The notes under the pieces were generated by a model. It saw only the letters and a list, made by a program, of their open reading frames with translations. It had not been told where the DNA came from and did no database searches. Below are positions 9,174 to 18,631 of a stretch of DNA of 49,159 nucleotides, one piece after another. Numbering within the stretch: position 1 is the first letter of the stretch; each line of letters begins with the position of its first letter. Made by a program: the position numbers and the translations under genes. Source of the DNA: Betaproteobacteria bacterium (GTDB lineage: Bacteria; Pseudomonadota; Gammaproteobacteria; Burkholderiales; SG8-41); NCBI GenBank assembly GCA_900299145.1, contig OMIN01000022.1:1-49159 (forward strand). The letters are read 5' to 3'.

Positions 9174-9584
9174 TTAGGGCCGTGGCAATCCTACAACACG
9201 AGGCCGGCGGTTTTCGTCCACTGCCACATAGGTCAACGTGGCCTCGGTCACTTTGACACATTGCTCTTTGTCGGGCCTGCGCTGTGAGTACACTTCAACG
9301 TCGACGGTAATCGACGTGCGCCCCACCTTCACCACCTCGGCGTAGAAACTCACCAGATCACCCACGAACACAGGCTGCCGGAACACAAACGAGTTCACAG
9401 CCACGGTGGCTACACGTCCTTGTGCAGCGCGCAACGCGGGAATGCTGCCGGCCAGATCCACCTGCGACATGATCCAGCCGCCGAAAATATCGCCGGTGTG
9501 GTTGGCATCCGCCGGCATTGGTACGACGCGCAGCGTGGGTTCCTTGCCCTTGGGCAACAGCATCGGTGCTTGGGCATCCGCCAT
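9174..9584 (-). CDS. Acyl-CoA thioesterase, YciA-like hotdog fold
   Basis: 136-residue hotdog-fold hydrolase. The catalytic-loop motif NHTGDIFGGWIMSQVD contains the aspartate characteristic of YciA/BACH acyl-CoA thioesterases. It hydrolyses acyl-CoA to free acid and CoA and could balance CoA pools beside the ligase. Its ATG overlaps the stop of the upstream acyl-CoA synthetase by one base (TGATG), implying translational coupling. Length and motif order fit the family; chain-length preference cannot be read. Confidence 0.88.
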   Translation of the reverse strand: MADAQAPMLLPKGKEPTLRVVPMPADANHTGDIFGGWIMSQVDLAGSIPALRAAQGRVATVAVNSFVFRQPVFVGDLVSFYAEVVKVGRTSITVDVEVYSQRRPDKEQCVKVTEATLTYVAVDENRRPRVVGLPRP

Positions 9585-11401
9585 CAGTGCCCCGCATACA
9601 TGCGATCAACTTCCGCGTTAAATTTCTCCATCACTTTCGGCCGTTTCAGCTTCAGCGTCGGCGTGAGCAAACCGTTTTCAACGCTCCATGGCTCCAGCGA
9701 CACAGTCACGCGGCGTACTTGCGCATAGCCGGGAAATTCTTTCATTTGCGCGCTGACGCGCGCCTTGAGCTCCTGCTCAACCGCTTCACTCGCCAACATC
9801 GAACTGTCGTTGCCCTTCCAACCTTTTTCGGCTGACAGCTTATTCCAGTGTTCCACGTTGGGCACCACGATCACCGACAGATACGGCTTGCCCTCACCCA
9901 GAATCATCACCTGTTCAAACAGCGGATCGCGCAAGATAGCGTTTTCCATGTCCACCGGCGGCAGCTTTTCGCCGTTGGACAGCACGATGATTTCCTTGAT
10001 GCGGCCAGTAATGAATACGTGACCTGTTTCGTCGATGCGTGCGGTGTCACCCGAATTTAACCACCCGTCCGGCTGAATCATTACCCGGGTGGCCGGTTCG
10101 TTATTCCAGTAGCCCATCATGACGTTCGGGCCCTTGATCAGCAGCGCGTTGTTTTCGCCGATCCTGACCTGAATACCCGCGAGCGCCGTACCCACGCTGG
10201 CCGGCAGATTGTCTTCGGGCGAATTGGCGCAGGCGATCGGGCTGGTTTCCGTCAGGCCGTAGCCCTGCAACACGGGCAAGCCCAACCCGATAAACACGCG
10301 TGAAATTTCAGGCGGCAACGCCGCGCCGCCCGACATCGCCGCCCGCATACGCCCTCCCAACCGCGCCAACACTTTGCTCGCCACCAGTTTATTGAGCAAC
10401 GGCCACAGCAGAAATGAAGCTTTCCAGGGCCCGCGCCCCTGCGCATGTTCGAAGCGCGCATAGCCCACGTCGACCGCCGTCATGAACAATTTTTTTCTCA
10501 TGGGCGGGCCTTCATCCAGCTTGGCGCGTATCGTCCCCCAGATGCGCTCGTATATGCGCGGCACGGAAATCAGCAACGTCGGGCGGATCACGCCAAGATC
10601 CTCCGCCAGTTGCGGAATCCCACGCGAGTAAGCGACCGTGGCGCCGCACATTATCGTCAGGTAATACCCGCAAGTACGCTCGAAGGTATGTGACAACGGC
10701 AAAAACGACAAAAAAGAATCGTCGCTGCGTACGGTCAGCCGCTGCAATCCGGCATAGGCGTTACTAAGAATGTTCATATGCGACAGCATCACGCCTTTGG
10801 GCCGGCCCGTGGTGCCGGACGTATAAACAATAGTCGCCAGCGCGTCCGGGTCGCGCGCCACATGCTGTGTCTCGCCGCCCGCTTCGGGCAGCCAATGATC
10901 AATGTCGGAAAGGCGCGGATCGTCGGGCACGCCAGCAGCAGAGTCCAAAGGCTCCACCGTGAGTATGCGTACCAGACCACCCAGTTGTCCCCGCACCTCG
11001 CTGAAAGTTTTCCATTGCGCCTGGGTGCCGAACAGCAGCACCGTACAGCCAGAATCGTTGAGAATGTAGGCCACGTTGTCGGGCCTGTCCTGCGTGTAAA
11101 GCGGCACCACCACCAACCCCAGGCCCAACGCCGCCTGATCGAATATCACCCACTCTGGCGAATTACGCAGCATGACGGCGACGCGATCACCGGCTTTCAG
11201 CCCATCCCTGATCAGCGCCGCCTGCCAGCGCGCAACCTGGTGATCGATCTGCGCCCACGTGTAATCGCGCCAGTTGCCGTGTTTCGTATTGAAATCGCGA
11301 TAGGCCACCGCGTGAGGCGTGCGCTTGACCCGCTCACGCAACAAGCCATCGAGCGTGCCGGCGGCTTCGACCGAAATCACGTATTCCATTGCCTGTGCCA
11401 T
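9584..11401 (-). CDS. Long-chain acyl-CoA synthetase (AMP-forming)
   Basis: 605-residue ANL-superfamily ligase that activates fatty acids to acyl-CoA with ATP. The P-loop-like motif TIVYTSGTTGRPKGVMLSH lies near residues 190-210. The GYGLTE motif and the hinge region GWLNSGDTARIDETGHVFITGR follow. The C-terminal extension with LPPVDMENA is of the eukaryote-like FAA/COG1022 type rather than E. coli FadD. The start is secure, with GAGGAGGTGAGCC directly before the ATG at 11401. It is coupled to the downstream thioesterase gene by a one-base overlap. Confidence 0.93.
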   Translation of the reverse strand: MAQAMEYVISVEAAGTLDGLLRERVKRTPHAVAYRDFNTKHGNWRDYTWAQIDHQVARWQAALIRDGLKAGDRVAVMLRNSPEWVIFDQAALGLGLVVVPLYTQDRPDNVAYILNDSGCTVLLFGTQAQWKTFSEVRGQLGGLVRILTVEPLDSAAGVPDDPRLSDIDHWLPEAGGETQHVARDPDALATIVYTSGTTGRPKGVMLSHMNILSNAYAGLQRLTVRSDDSFLSFLPLSHTFERTCGYYLTIMCGATVAYSRGIPQLAEDLGVIRPTLLISVPRIYERIWGTIRAKLDEGPPMRKKLFMTAVDVGYARFEHAQGRGPWKASFLLWPLLNKLVASKVLARLGGRMRAAMSGGAALPPEISRVFIGLGLPVLQGYGLTETSPIACANSPEDNLPASVGTALAGIQVRIGENNALLIKGPNVMMGYWNNEPATRVMIQPDGWLNSGDTARIDETGHVFITGRIKEIIVLSNGEKLPPVDMENAILRDPLFEQVMILGEGKPYLSVIVVPNVEHWNKLSAEKGWKGNDSSMLASEAVEQELKARVSAQMKEFPGYAQVRRVTVSLEPWSVENGLLTPTLKLKRPKVMEKFNAEVDRMYAGH

Positions 11402-11423
11402 GGCTCACCTCCTCTAAGTGAAA

Positions 11424-11442
11424 GGCTCCTATATCTGGAGCC
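11424..11442. terminator. Small hairpin between SDR and acyl-CoA synthetase genes
   Basis: GGCTCC, loop TATATCT, GGAGCC: a six-pair stem. On the minus strand it is followed by TTTCACTT, a weak T-tract. It could be an internal terminator or processing stem before the synthetase gene. Confidence 0.3.
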
Positions 11443-11462
11443 CTGATGCCCAGCTTTTTTTC

Positions 11463-12293
11463 CTAGTCCAGGAACAAATCAGTATACAGCTTCGCTCCCG
11501 GCGTGACGGCGTAGGGTTCAAAATCGGTCACGCCCGCCTCGCACAGCACCGTTTCGTCGATATAGAAATTGCCGCTGGCCATCCGGCTGTCGCGACTGAA
11601 AATCACGTGAGCGGCATCCGCCATAATCGCCGCCTTGCGGCTCGCCTTGAGTATCGCCTCCGGGAAATTCACCGCAATGGCCACGGTGGCGATGGTGGTG
11701 CGTGGCCACAGCGAGTTCACGGCGATGCCCTGCGCGCGAAATTCCTCCGCCATGCCCAAAGTACACAGGCTCATGCCGTACTTGGCCATCGTATAGGCGA
11801 CGTGTTGCTTGAACCAGTGCGGTTTCATGTTAAGCGGAGGCGACAGCGTCAGCACATGCGGGTTGCGCCCGGCCTCAGCGGATTTCACCAGATGCGGCAG
11901 GCAAGCCTGTGTGCACGCATAGGTGCCGCGCGCATTCACGCCGTGCATCAGGTCGAAACGTTTCATGGATGTGGCCGCCGTGCCGGCCAGAAAAATCGCG
12001 CTGGCGTTATTCACCAGTATGTCGATGCCGCCAAATACCCGTGCCGTTTCGTTAACCGCTGAGGCAATCGCGTTCTCGTCGCGCACGTCCAGTTGCAATG
12101 CCAGCGCCTTACCGCCTGCCGCTTCGACTTCAGCCGCAACCGTATGAATCGTCCCGGGCAATGTGGCATGCGGCTCGCTGGTCTTGCCCGTAATCACAAT
12201 ATTGGCGCCGTCACGCGCACAACGCAGCGCAATTTCACGGCCGATACCGCGGCTCGCGCCGGGGATGAACAGGGTTTTTCCGTTTAGCGACAT
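11463..12293 (-). CDS. SDR-family oxidoreductase, HSDL2-like
   Basis: 276-residue short-chain dehydrogenase from the ATG at 12293, which is 2 bases after the crotonase stop. The cofactor motif GASRGIGREIAL is at residues 12-23. NNASAIF and the catalytic Ser (LTLSPP) and Tyr-Lys pair (YTMAK) are present. The segment TGKTSEPHATLPGTIHTVA is typical of hydroxysteroid-dehydrogenase-like 2 proteins, linked to lipid or branched-acid metabolism in eukaryotes. The bacterial substrate is unknown. Its place among fad genes suggests oxidation or reduction of a hydroxyacyl intermediate. Confidence 0.88.
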   Translation of the reverse strand: MSLNGKTLFIPGASRGIGREIALRCARDGANIVITGKTSEPHATLPGTIHTVAAEVEAAGGKALALQLDVRDENAIASAVNETARVFGGIDILVNNASAIFLAGTAATSMKRFDLMHGVNARGTYACTQACLPHLVKSAEAGRNPHVLTLSPPLNMKPHWFKQHVAYTMAKYGMSLCTLGMAEEFRAQGIAVNSLWPRTTIATVAIAVNFPEAILKASRKAAIMADAAHVIFSRDSRMASGNFYIDETVLCEAGVTDFEPYAVTPGAKLYTDLFLD

Positions 12294-12295
12294 GG

Positions 12296-13087
12296 TTAAC
12301 TCTGCCGCGCGCCAAACACCGCCTTGCGCTTGTCCACGAACGCCGTCACACCTTCGGCAAAGTCCGGCTGCGCGGCACAACGCGAAAAGGCCAGCGCCTC
12401 GGCATCGAGATGCTCTGTAAGCATTTGATTTATTGAGGAATTTACCATGGCCTTGGTCTCGGCATAGGCGGTCGCCGGGCCAGCCGCCAGCTCCCGGGCA
12501 AGCTTTGCAGTAGCGGTATCGAGTTCCGCCAGCGGCACTACGCGATTCACCACGCCCATCATCTGCATCTGTGTGGCATCCACCGATTCAGCCAGCAATA
12601 ACAACTCCATCGCTTTTTGATACCCGATCAAGCGCGGCAAAAACCAGCTCGAGCCGCCGTCGGGGCTGGTGGCGATGCGGCTATAAGCCATGTTGAACTG
12701 CGTGCCCTCGGCGGCGATGATGAGATCACTCGCCAGCATGATGCTCATGCCGCCGCCCGCCACCGCGCCATGCACGCTGGCAATCACCGGCTTGCGCGCG
12801 CGCCGCAGGGCGAGTATGCCGCGATGAAACTCGCCCGCCATTCCAACGATGTCACGCGAAAACGTCGCCAGCCGTTCCTTGAACGAGGCTACATCGCCGC
12901 CCGCCACAAACGCCGCCCCCGCTCCGCGCATTATCACCACGCGTGCGCTGGCGTCCTGTTCAGCGCGCTCGCAAATCGCGCGAAACAGTACGATCGTGTC
13001 CGGATCCAGCGCGTTATATACCTTGGGCCGGTTGAAGGTAATGGTGGCAATTCCGCTGTCAACGCCGTACAGAATATTTTCGCTCAT
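12296..13087 (-). CDS. Crotonase-fold protein, PaaG-like isomerase type
   Basis: 263 residues from the ATG at 13087, 7 bases after the fadE stop. Crotonase-fold signatures are clear: TITFNRPKVYNALD, an oxyanion loop GGDVASF, and HGAVAGGGMS. The two glutamates of a true hydratase are missing (GGGMS replaces GGGCE; AYSRI replaces PEI). Instead it has PDGGSSW, the aspartate motif of PaaG-type enoyl-CoA isomerases. It more likely shifts double bonds, needed for unsaturated fatty acids, than hydrates them. It sits between fadE and the SDR gene in a tight operon. Confidence 0.87.
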   Translation of the reverse strand: MSENILYGVDSGIATITFNRPKVYNALDPDTIVLFRAICERAEQDASARVVIMRGAGAAFVAGGDVASFKERLATFSRDIVGMAGEFHRGILALRRARKPVIASVHGAVAGGGMSIMLASDLIIAAEGTQFNMAYSRIATSPDGGSSWFLPRLIGYQKAMELLLLAESVDATQMQMMGVVNRVVPLAELDTATAKLARELAAGPATAYAETKAMVNSSINQMLTEHLDAEALAFSRCAAQPDFAEGVTAFVDKRKAVFGARQS

Positions 13088-13094
13088 GGCCGTG

Positions 13095-15575
13095 TCACCG
13101 CCGCAAGGCTTCAAAACTGACCGGCTGCGTGGTCTGGAAAAATTCGCTGCGGCCAAAGTCTTTCGGGAAATCGTCCACCATAATGACCTTCCGGCGCAGC
13201 GATTTCGCCCGCGCCAGCGCGTCGGCCTCATCCTGCGTGAGCACGCCCTTGGCAAGCGCATCCGCCGCCAGTTGATCGCCAAATTCGCCGCTGATTTTGC
13301 CCTCACGTTTGGCCGCGCGCATTTTGGCTTCCAGCGGCTCCGCAGCGATCACCGCCAGCAGCGCGGCGTCGATCACACTGACCGGATCGTTGAGTTCCTT
13401 CGGGATGCAAATGCCCGCCGTCAGCCGGTCACGCGCAGCGCCAGGCGTCATCAACAGGCCCACCACTTTATTGCCGAGGGTGTCGGCAGGCGCTTCGAAC
13501 ACACGGCCCCACGGGAATATCGTCATGCGCAACCCCCACGCCGCCAGCCGGTTGGGCAGGTTTTCAAACAGGCCATAGAAAGCCTCCTGCGCGCGGTATA
13601 ACGTGTCCTGCATCGCCCAGTGCATGAGCGGTGAATCCGCGTTGGGCCGGTCGTCATCTTCAAACCGCTTCAACACGCAAGAAGCCAGATACAACTGGCT
13701 CAGAATGTCGCCCAGCCGTGCCGACAGCCGTTCCCGGCGCTTGAGTGACCCGCCGAGCACGAACATCGCGATGTCGGAAGCAAACGCAAACGCGCTGGAA
13801 AGCCGCGTGAGTTGCTGATAGTACCGGCGCGTATCGCGGTCGCCCGGCGCGGACACAAAGTGCGCGCAGGTCAAACCCATCCACGCCGCGCGCGCTTTGT
13901 TGGAAATGGTGAACGCTACATGGCCAAAAAACGCCGCATCGAAATCGCGCAAGGCCCTGGCCTCGTCTTTCTCCTGCGTCGCTTCCATTTCCTTCAACAC
14001 ATACGGGTGGCCGCGAATCGCGCCCTGCCCATAAATAATCATCGAGCGCGTGAGAATGTTCGCACCCTCGACGGTGATGCCGATGGGAATCTGCTGATAA
14101 GCACGGCCCAGATAATTGTTCGGCCCCATGCAAATACCCTTGCCACCATGCACGTCCATCGCATCATTAATCAACTGCCGCCCGCGTTCCGTGAGGTGAT
14201 ACTTGACGATGGCGGAAATCACCGAGGGCTTTTCACCCAGATCAATGGCGCCCGCCGTCATCACACGAGCGGCCTCCATCAGGTACATATTGCCGCCGAT
14301 GCGCGCCATGGCTTCTTCGACGCCCTCGAAGCGGCCGATGGCCATGTTGAACTGCGTGCGCACACGCCCATAACCGCCGGTGGTGCGTGTGGCCAGTTTG
14401 CCCATACCGACCGAACTCGCGGGCAGCGAAATCGAGCGCCCCGCCGCCAGGCAATTCATCAGCATTTTCCAGCCCTGGCCCACGTAATCGACGCCGCCGA
14501 TCACGTAGTCCATCGGCACGAACACATCCTTACCCCAGTTCGGGCCGTTCATGAACGCGCCGTTCAGCGGGAAATGGCGCCGGCCGATATTCACGCCCGG
14601 CGTATTGGTGGGAATCAGGCCCAGCGTAATGCCGCGATCTTCCTCCGGGCCGAGAATGTGATCCGGGTCATACAAACGAAACGCCAGACCCAGCAACGTC
14701 GCCACCGGCCCCAGCGTGATATAGCGCTTCTCCCACGTCAGCCGTATGCCGAGTACGTCAGTTTTACCCTGCCATTCGCCCTTGCACACAACGCCGAAAT
14801 CGGGAATGCCACCCGCGTCCGATCCCGCTTCCGGGCTGGTCAACGCAAAGCACGGCATCTCCAGACCTTTGGCAAGGCGCGGCAGGTAGTAATCCTTTTG
14901 CTCCTTCGTCCCATAGTGCAACAGCAGTTCCGCCGGGCCGAGCGAGTTGGGCACCATCACAGACACCGCCGCCGTGCCGCTGCGCGAAGTGAGCTTGACG
15001 ATGACCGCCGAGTGCATCAACGCGGAAAAGCCTTTCCCGCCGAATTCTTTCGGAATGATCATGCCGAGAAAACCCTGATCCTTGATGTACTGCCACGCCG
15101 CCGGCGGCAGATCATGCAAGTCATTGGTGATTTCCCACTCGTTCACCATCTTGCACAACTCCTCGACCGGACCGTCAAGAAACGCCTGCTCCTCCGCATT
15201 GAGCGTGGGCTTCGGGTATCCATGCAGCTTTTTCCAGTCGGGTTTGCCGCTGAACAGCTCGCCGTCCCACCACACGGTGCCCGCATCAAGCGCTTCTTTT
15301 TCAGTGGACGACATCTGCGGCAAAATCTTGCGGAACGTATCCAGCAACGGCTTCGCCAGCACCGCGCGGCGTATCGGGCCGGGGTTAAACATCAGCGCGA
15401 GAATGCCAAAAATAATCCACGCCAGCGCCAGCGGAACCGGCGGCAGGCAACCGGCAAAACCAGCCAGCAAGAGTCCGGCGGCGGCAGCCAGTGTCCACCA
15501 CAATGCCGGCACGCAAAAATACGCCAGCGCCCAAATCACCGCGATCACTGCACCACAAGCCATAAGCGTTTGCAT
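13095..15575 (-). CDS. fadE: Membrane-anchored acyl-CoA dehydrogenase FadE
   Basis: 826-residue acyl-CoA dehydrogenase of the large FadE type (E. coli FadE is 814). Residues 1-70 hold two or three hydrophobic segments, absent from ordinary soluble family members. The core motifs CFALTSPEAGSDAGGIPD and VHGGKGICMGPNN are present, followed by the long FadE-specific C-terminal helical region. It catalyses the first, ETF-linked oxidation of acyl-CoA. The start has AGGCGG 6 bases upstream. The leader contains copy b of the dispersed AT-rich element about 35 bases before the ATG. Confidence 0.94.
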   Translation of the reverse strand: MQTLMACGAVIAVIWALAYFCVPALWWTLAAAAGLLLAGFAGCLPPVPLALAWIIFGILALMFNPGPIRRAVLAKPLLDTFRKILPQMSSTEKEALDAGTVWWDGELFSGKPDWKKLHGYPKPTLNAEEQAFLDGPVEELCKMVNEWEITNDLHDLPPAAWQYIKDQGFLGMIIPKEFGGKGFSALMHSAVIVKLTSRSGTAAVSVMVPNSLGPAELLLHYGTKEQKDYYLPRLAKGLEMPCFALTSPEAGSDAGGIPDFGVVCKGEWQGKTDVLGIRLTWEKRYITLGPVATLLGLAFRLYDPDHILGPEEDRGITLGLIPTNTPGVNIGRRHFPLNGAFMNGPNWGKDVFVPMDYVIGGVDYVGQGWKMLMNCLAAGRSISLPASSVGMGKLATRTTGGYGRVRTQFNMAIGRFEGVEEAMARIGGNMYLMEAARVMTAGAIDLGEKPSVISAIVKYHLTERGRQLINDAMDVHGGKGICMGPNNYLGRAYQQIPIGITVEGANILTRSMIIYGQGAIRGHPYVLKEMEATQEKDEARALRDFDAAFFGHVAFTISNKARAAWMGLTCAHFVSAPGDRDTRRYYQQLTRLSSAFAFASDIAMFVLGGSLKRRERLSARLGDILSQLYLASCVLKRFEDDDRPNADSPLMHWAMQDTLYRAQEAFYGLFENLPNRLAAWGLRMTIFPWGRVFEAPADTLGNKVVGLLMTPGAARDRLTAGICIPKELNDPVSVIDAALLAVIAAEPLEAKMRAAKREGKISGEFGDQLAADALAKGVLTQDEADALARAKSLRRKVIMVDDFPKDFGRSEFFQTTQPVSFEALRR

Positions 15576-15597
15576 GTGTGCCGCCTGTTTAAAAATT

Positions 15598-15620
15598 ATT
15601 AAATTAAATCAAATACTTAC
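15598..15620 (-). repeat. Dispersed AT-rich element, copy b
   Basis: Minus-strand core AAGTATTTG (15610-15618) followed by ATTTAATTTAA. It lies about 35 bases upstream of fadE in a 187-base gap. In reverse it contains AATCAAATACTTA, an exact fit to the IHF consensus WATCAANNNNTTR. Confidence 0.7.
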
Positions 15621-15762
15621 AAATAATACATCCCGTCTGTTCGCGCGCGGGTTGCCTCCCCGATATCCCGGCGCTGCGAGGCATCTTATCGTGTTTGAGA
15701 CCCGGCACGACGGAACCGCTGAAATACGCGCTAACCCATGGTTGGCAGGCCCGACCGGTCGG

Positions 15763-16728
15763 TCATGCCACAGGCGGCGCGGGCGGTGCGGGCGGTGCGG
15801 GCGGCTGTGAAGCCTCCGCGACCTTCTTGCGTTTGAATATTTTCGGCACGAGCGCGCCAAGCCCCACCAGCGCCAGCAAGGCAATTTTCCAGAACTTCAG
15901 AATAAATACACCGATCATCGCGAGAAGGCCCAGCTTCTTGGCGGCCACGCCGGCCACCAGCGCGGCAAGTCCGTACTCGGCAACCTTGTCTGTGGACGCG
16001 TTGAAATCGTTATAGCGCTTGCCCTCGTTAAAGTTCAGTGCCGCGAGCAGATTGGTGGCCACCGGCTTGTCGCGTTCGATACTCTTTAACGACGTCACCA
16101 GATTCAGGCTGATGTACCCCTCGCGCCCCAAGGCGTAAGTGTTGTAGTTGATCCCCGCGTCCGATGCATCCGCCGCGCCCTTTTCCTTGGATGACAGCGA
16201 CCATAGCAAGCGGTGTGTCGCCGGATCATACGTCGGCGGTTGCACCCAGCCGATGATGTTAACCTCGCCTATGCCGCGCGCACGGCGCTCCTTGTTGACC
16301 TCCTCGGTACCTTCCTTGATGTTCGCGAGCAGTTCGTTGGCCTTCCAGTCCTTGGCGTCGTCGTCCTTGATGTAACCGGCCTTGACGTTGCGCGCGACCA
16401 CGAACCACTCGGCGTCGCCCAACGGCATCACCATGCCCAGCATATCGTCACCCGGCCGGTTGCCCATCACGCGTAGCAAGCGCCCGGCTTCCTGTGCTGG
16501 AATAAACGTTTGCCCCTCGGGGATTTTGAGCACCGCCTGATCAGCCAGTTTGATATCCGCCGGCCCCTTGGTCATCACCGCTCGCGCGGCCTTGAACGCG
16601 GCATCGGCCTCGGCCTTGGGATCCGCCGCCAGCGTCTGCGCCACGGCGACGCCTGCTGTCAGCATCAAGCCGGCGACAACGCCCGATAACCATAACCCGG
16701 GTTTGCAACTTGGAGCGCAAGCGTTCAT
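15763..16728 (-). CDS. DUF2167 membrane protein
   Basis: 321-residue protein with a signal peptide (cleavage near VAVAQ). The body matches DUF2167, including IIGWVQPPTYDPATHRLLW. The C-terminus has one or two membrane segments (GLLAMIGVFILKFWKIALLA) and a proline-alanine tail. The start at 16728 has GGGAG 6 bases upstream. Function is unknown in the family. Here it lies between two acyl-CoA dehydrogenase genes, 14 bases after the first, so it is probably co-transcribed with them. Confidence 0.85.
   Translation of the reverse strand: MNACAPSCKPGLWLSGVVAGLMLTAGVAVAQTLAADPKAEADAAFKAARAVMTKGPADIKLADQAVLKIPEGQTFIPAQEAGRLLRVMGNRPGDDMLGMVMPLGDAEWFVVARNVKAGYIKDDDAKDWKANELLANIKEGTEEVNKERRARGIGEVNIIGWVQPPTYDPATHRLLWSLSSKEKGAADASDAGINYNTYALGREGYISLNLVTSLKSIERDKPVATNLLAALNFNEGKRYNDFNASTDKVAEYGLAALVAGVAAKKLGLLAMIGVFILKFWKIALLALVGLGALVPKIFKRKKVAEASQPPAPPAPPAPPVA
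15773..15806 (-). repeat. 9-bp tandem repeat coding a PPA tail
   Basis: About 3.7 copies of GGCGGTGCG (first copy GGCGGCGCG) at the 3' end of the DUF2167 gene. They encode repeated Pro-Pro-Ala before the terminal Val-Ala. Likely replication slippage in a flexible tail. Confidence 0.8.
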
Positions 16729-16741
16729 GGCAATCTCCCTG

Positions 16742-18523
16742 TCAGAACTGCGATTCCGCCAGCGCCATCACGCTGTCGGCGCCACTCATTACGGTCTGTT
16801 GATAGGCCGCGGCCTGCGGCAGCACATGCTCGCAGTAAAAGCGTGCGGTGGCGAGCTTGGCGTCGAGAAACGCCGTGTCCGCACCCGGCTGCGCGCGCTT
16901 CTTTTGCACGGCTTTAGCGGCACGCGCCATCATCCAGCCGCCACCTACCGTGCCGAACAATTTGAGATAAGGCACTGCCACCGCAAACACGGCGTTCGGA
17001 TTCCTGGGGAACGTCTCGACGATCCAGTGCGTGGCTGCCTCAAGTGCGTCCACGGCAGCAGAGAGCGGCTTGAAGCTGCCCGCGATATCGCTGCCCAGCG
17101 CGGCAACCGTTTTGCGCATTTCGGCAATCACCGCCAGCGCCGTCGCGCCTTTTTCGTAACCGACCTTGCGTCCCACCAGATCGTTGGCCTGTATGCCAGT
17201 GGTACCTTCGTATATGGTGGTGATACGCGCATCGCGCAGGTATTGCGCTGCGCCGGTTTCCTCGACAAACCCCATGCCCCCGTGAATCTGCACGCCGGTG
17301 GAGGCAATTTCCACGCACTGCTCGGTACACCACGCCTTCACCACTGGTATCAGCAAATCGATCAGCGCCTGATTGCGGCGCTTTTCCGCCACGTCAGTGT
17401 GGTGCTTTGCCTTGTCGAGAATCGCTGCCGACATATAAGCGAGCGCGCGCATGGCTTCGATCTGCGACTTCATGTGCATCAGCATGCGCCGCACGTCAGG
17501 GTGGTGAATGATGGTGACGCGGTCGCCGCCGCGTTGGCCGACTTCGCGCCCCTGCACCCGCGTCTTCGCGTATTCCAGCGCGTGCTGATACGCGCGCTCG
17601 GCAATCGCCACGCCTTCCAGCCCCACCGCCAGCCGTGCGTGGTTCATCATGGTAAACATGTACTCCAGCCCGCGATTGGCTTCTCCCACCAGATAGCCGA
17701 CCGCGCCGCCTGCGTCGCCATACTGCATCACGCAGGTCGGGCTGGCGTGGATGCCCAACTTGTGCTCGATGGAAATGCATTTCAGGTCGTTGCGCGCACC
17801 AAGGCTGCCATCGGCATTGATCAAAAACTTCGGCACCACGAACAGCGATATGCCCTTCACGCCTTCGGGCGCGTCCGGCAGGCGTGCCAATACCAGATGC
17901 ACGATGTTGTCCGTCATGTCGTGCTCGCCCCAGGTAATGAAAATCTTGGTGCCGCTGATTTTGTAGTGGTCACCCTCGGGAATGGCACGGGCGCGTATCG
18001 CCGCCAGATCGGACCCCGCCTGCGGCTCGGTGAGATTCATGGTACCGCTCCATTCGCCCGAATTCAATTGCGGCATGTAACGCTGCAACTGCTCGGCCGA
18101 GCCATGCTGCCCCAGCGCCTCCATCACGCCCGAGGTCAGCATCGGACACAGGCTGAACGACATATTGCTGCTGTTCCACATCTCCTGCACCGGGTTGGCG
18201 ACAATATGCGGCAAACCCTGTCCGCCAAATTCGGCAAGGCCACCCAACGCATTCCAGCCGGCCTCGCAGTATTGTTTATAGGCTGCTTTGAACCCGCTGG
18301 GCGAGGTGACCTTGTAATCCGCGAGCTTCGCGCCTTCCTTGTCGCCGACGCGATTCAGCGGCTCCAGCACTTCCTGCGCGAACTTGGCTGCTTCGGTCAG
18401 TACCGCTTCCGTGAGTTCCGCGTTGACTTCCTCGCAACCGGGCAGCTTCGCCACCGCATCAAGGCCTGCGAGTTCATTGATGACAAACAGCATGTCTTTT
18501 AGCGGTGCGACATACGACGACAT
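16742..18523 (-). CDS. Acyl-CoA dehydrogenase, DmdC-type with extended C-terminus
   Basis: 593 residues from the ATG at 18523 (GGAGAT 7 bases upstream). Acyl-CoA dehydrogenase domains are followed by the C-terminal extension seen in DmdC-like and phenylacyl-CoA-type enzymes. Visible motifs are MNLTEPQAGSDLA, KIFITWGEHD, IHGGMGFVEETGAAQYLRD and the catalytic glutamate motif TTIYEGTTGIQANDL. It oxidises an acyl-CoA and passes electrons to ETF. The specific substrate cannot be assigned; DmdC acts on methylmercaptopropionyl-CoA, but many paralogues are general fatty acyl enzymes. It opens the run of fad genes after the Bug gene. Confidence 0.92.
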   Translation of the reverse strand: MSSYVAPLKDMLFVINELAGLDAVAKLPGCEEVNAELTEAVLTEAAKFAQEVLEPLNRVGDKEGAKLADYKVTSPSGFKAAYKQYCEAGWNALGGLAEFGGQGLPHIVANPVQEMWNSSNMSFSLCPMLTSGVMEALGQHGSAEQLQRYMPQLNSGEWSGTMNLTEPQAGSDLAAIRARAIPEGDHYKISGTKIFITWGEHDMTDNIVHLVLARLPDAPEGVKGISLFVVPKFLINADGSLGARNDLKCISIEHKLGIHASPTCVMQYGDAGGAVGYLVGEANRGLEYMFTMMNHARLAVGLEGVAIAERAYQHALEYAKTRVQGREVGQRGGDRVTIIHHPDVRRMLMHMKSQIEAMRALAYMSAAILDKAKHHTDVAEKRRNQALIDLLIPVVKAWCTEQCVEIASTGVQIHGGMGFVEETGAAQYLRDARITTIYEGTTGIQANDLVGRKVGYEKGATALAVIAEMRKTVAALGSDIAGSFKPLSAAVDALEAATHWIVETFPRNPNAVFAVAVPYLKLFGTVGGGWMMARAAKAVQKKRAQPGADTAFLDAKLATARFYCEHVLPQAAAYQQTVMSGADSVMALAESQF

Positions 18524-18631
18524 GGCCCATCTCCATGAAAAATGGCGTGCCCCGGAATGGGTCACGCCACTATGTTACCGCAAAGCCCGTAACGGTTAAT
18601 CGGTACACGCAGCTCTTGACTTGCGCTCCCC

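Noticed and set aside
13812-15602. 596-codon + strand frame opposite fadE
   Set aside because: Antisense shadow of fadE; low-complexity His/Arg/Gln product, no ribosome site or family.
16550-18502. 650-codon + strand frame opposite the acyl-CoA dehydrogenase and DUF2167 genes
   Set aside because: It spans parts of two well-supported minus-strand genes and has no recognisable domain.
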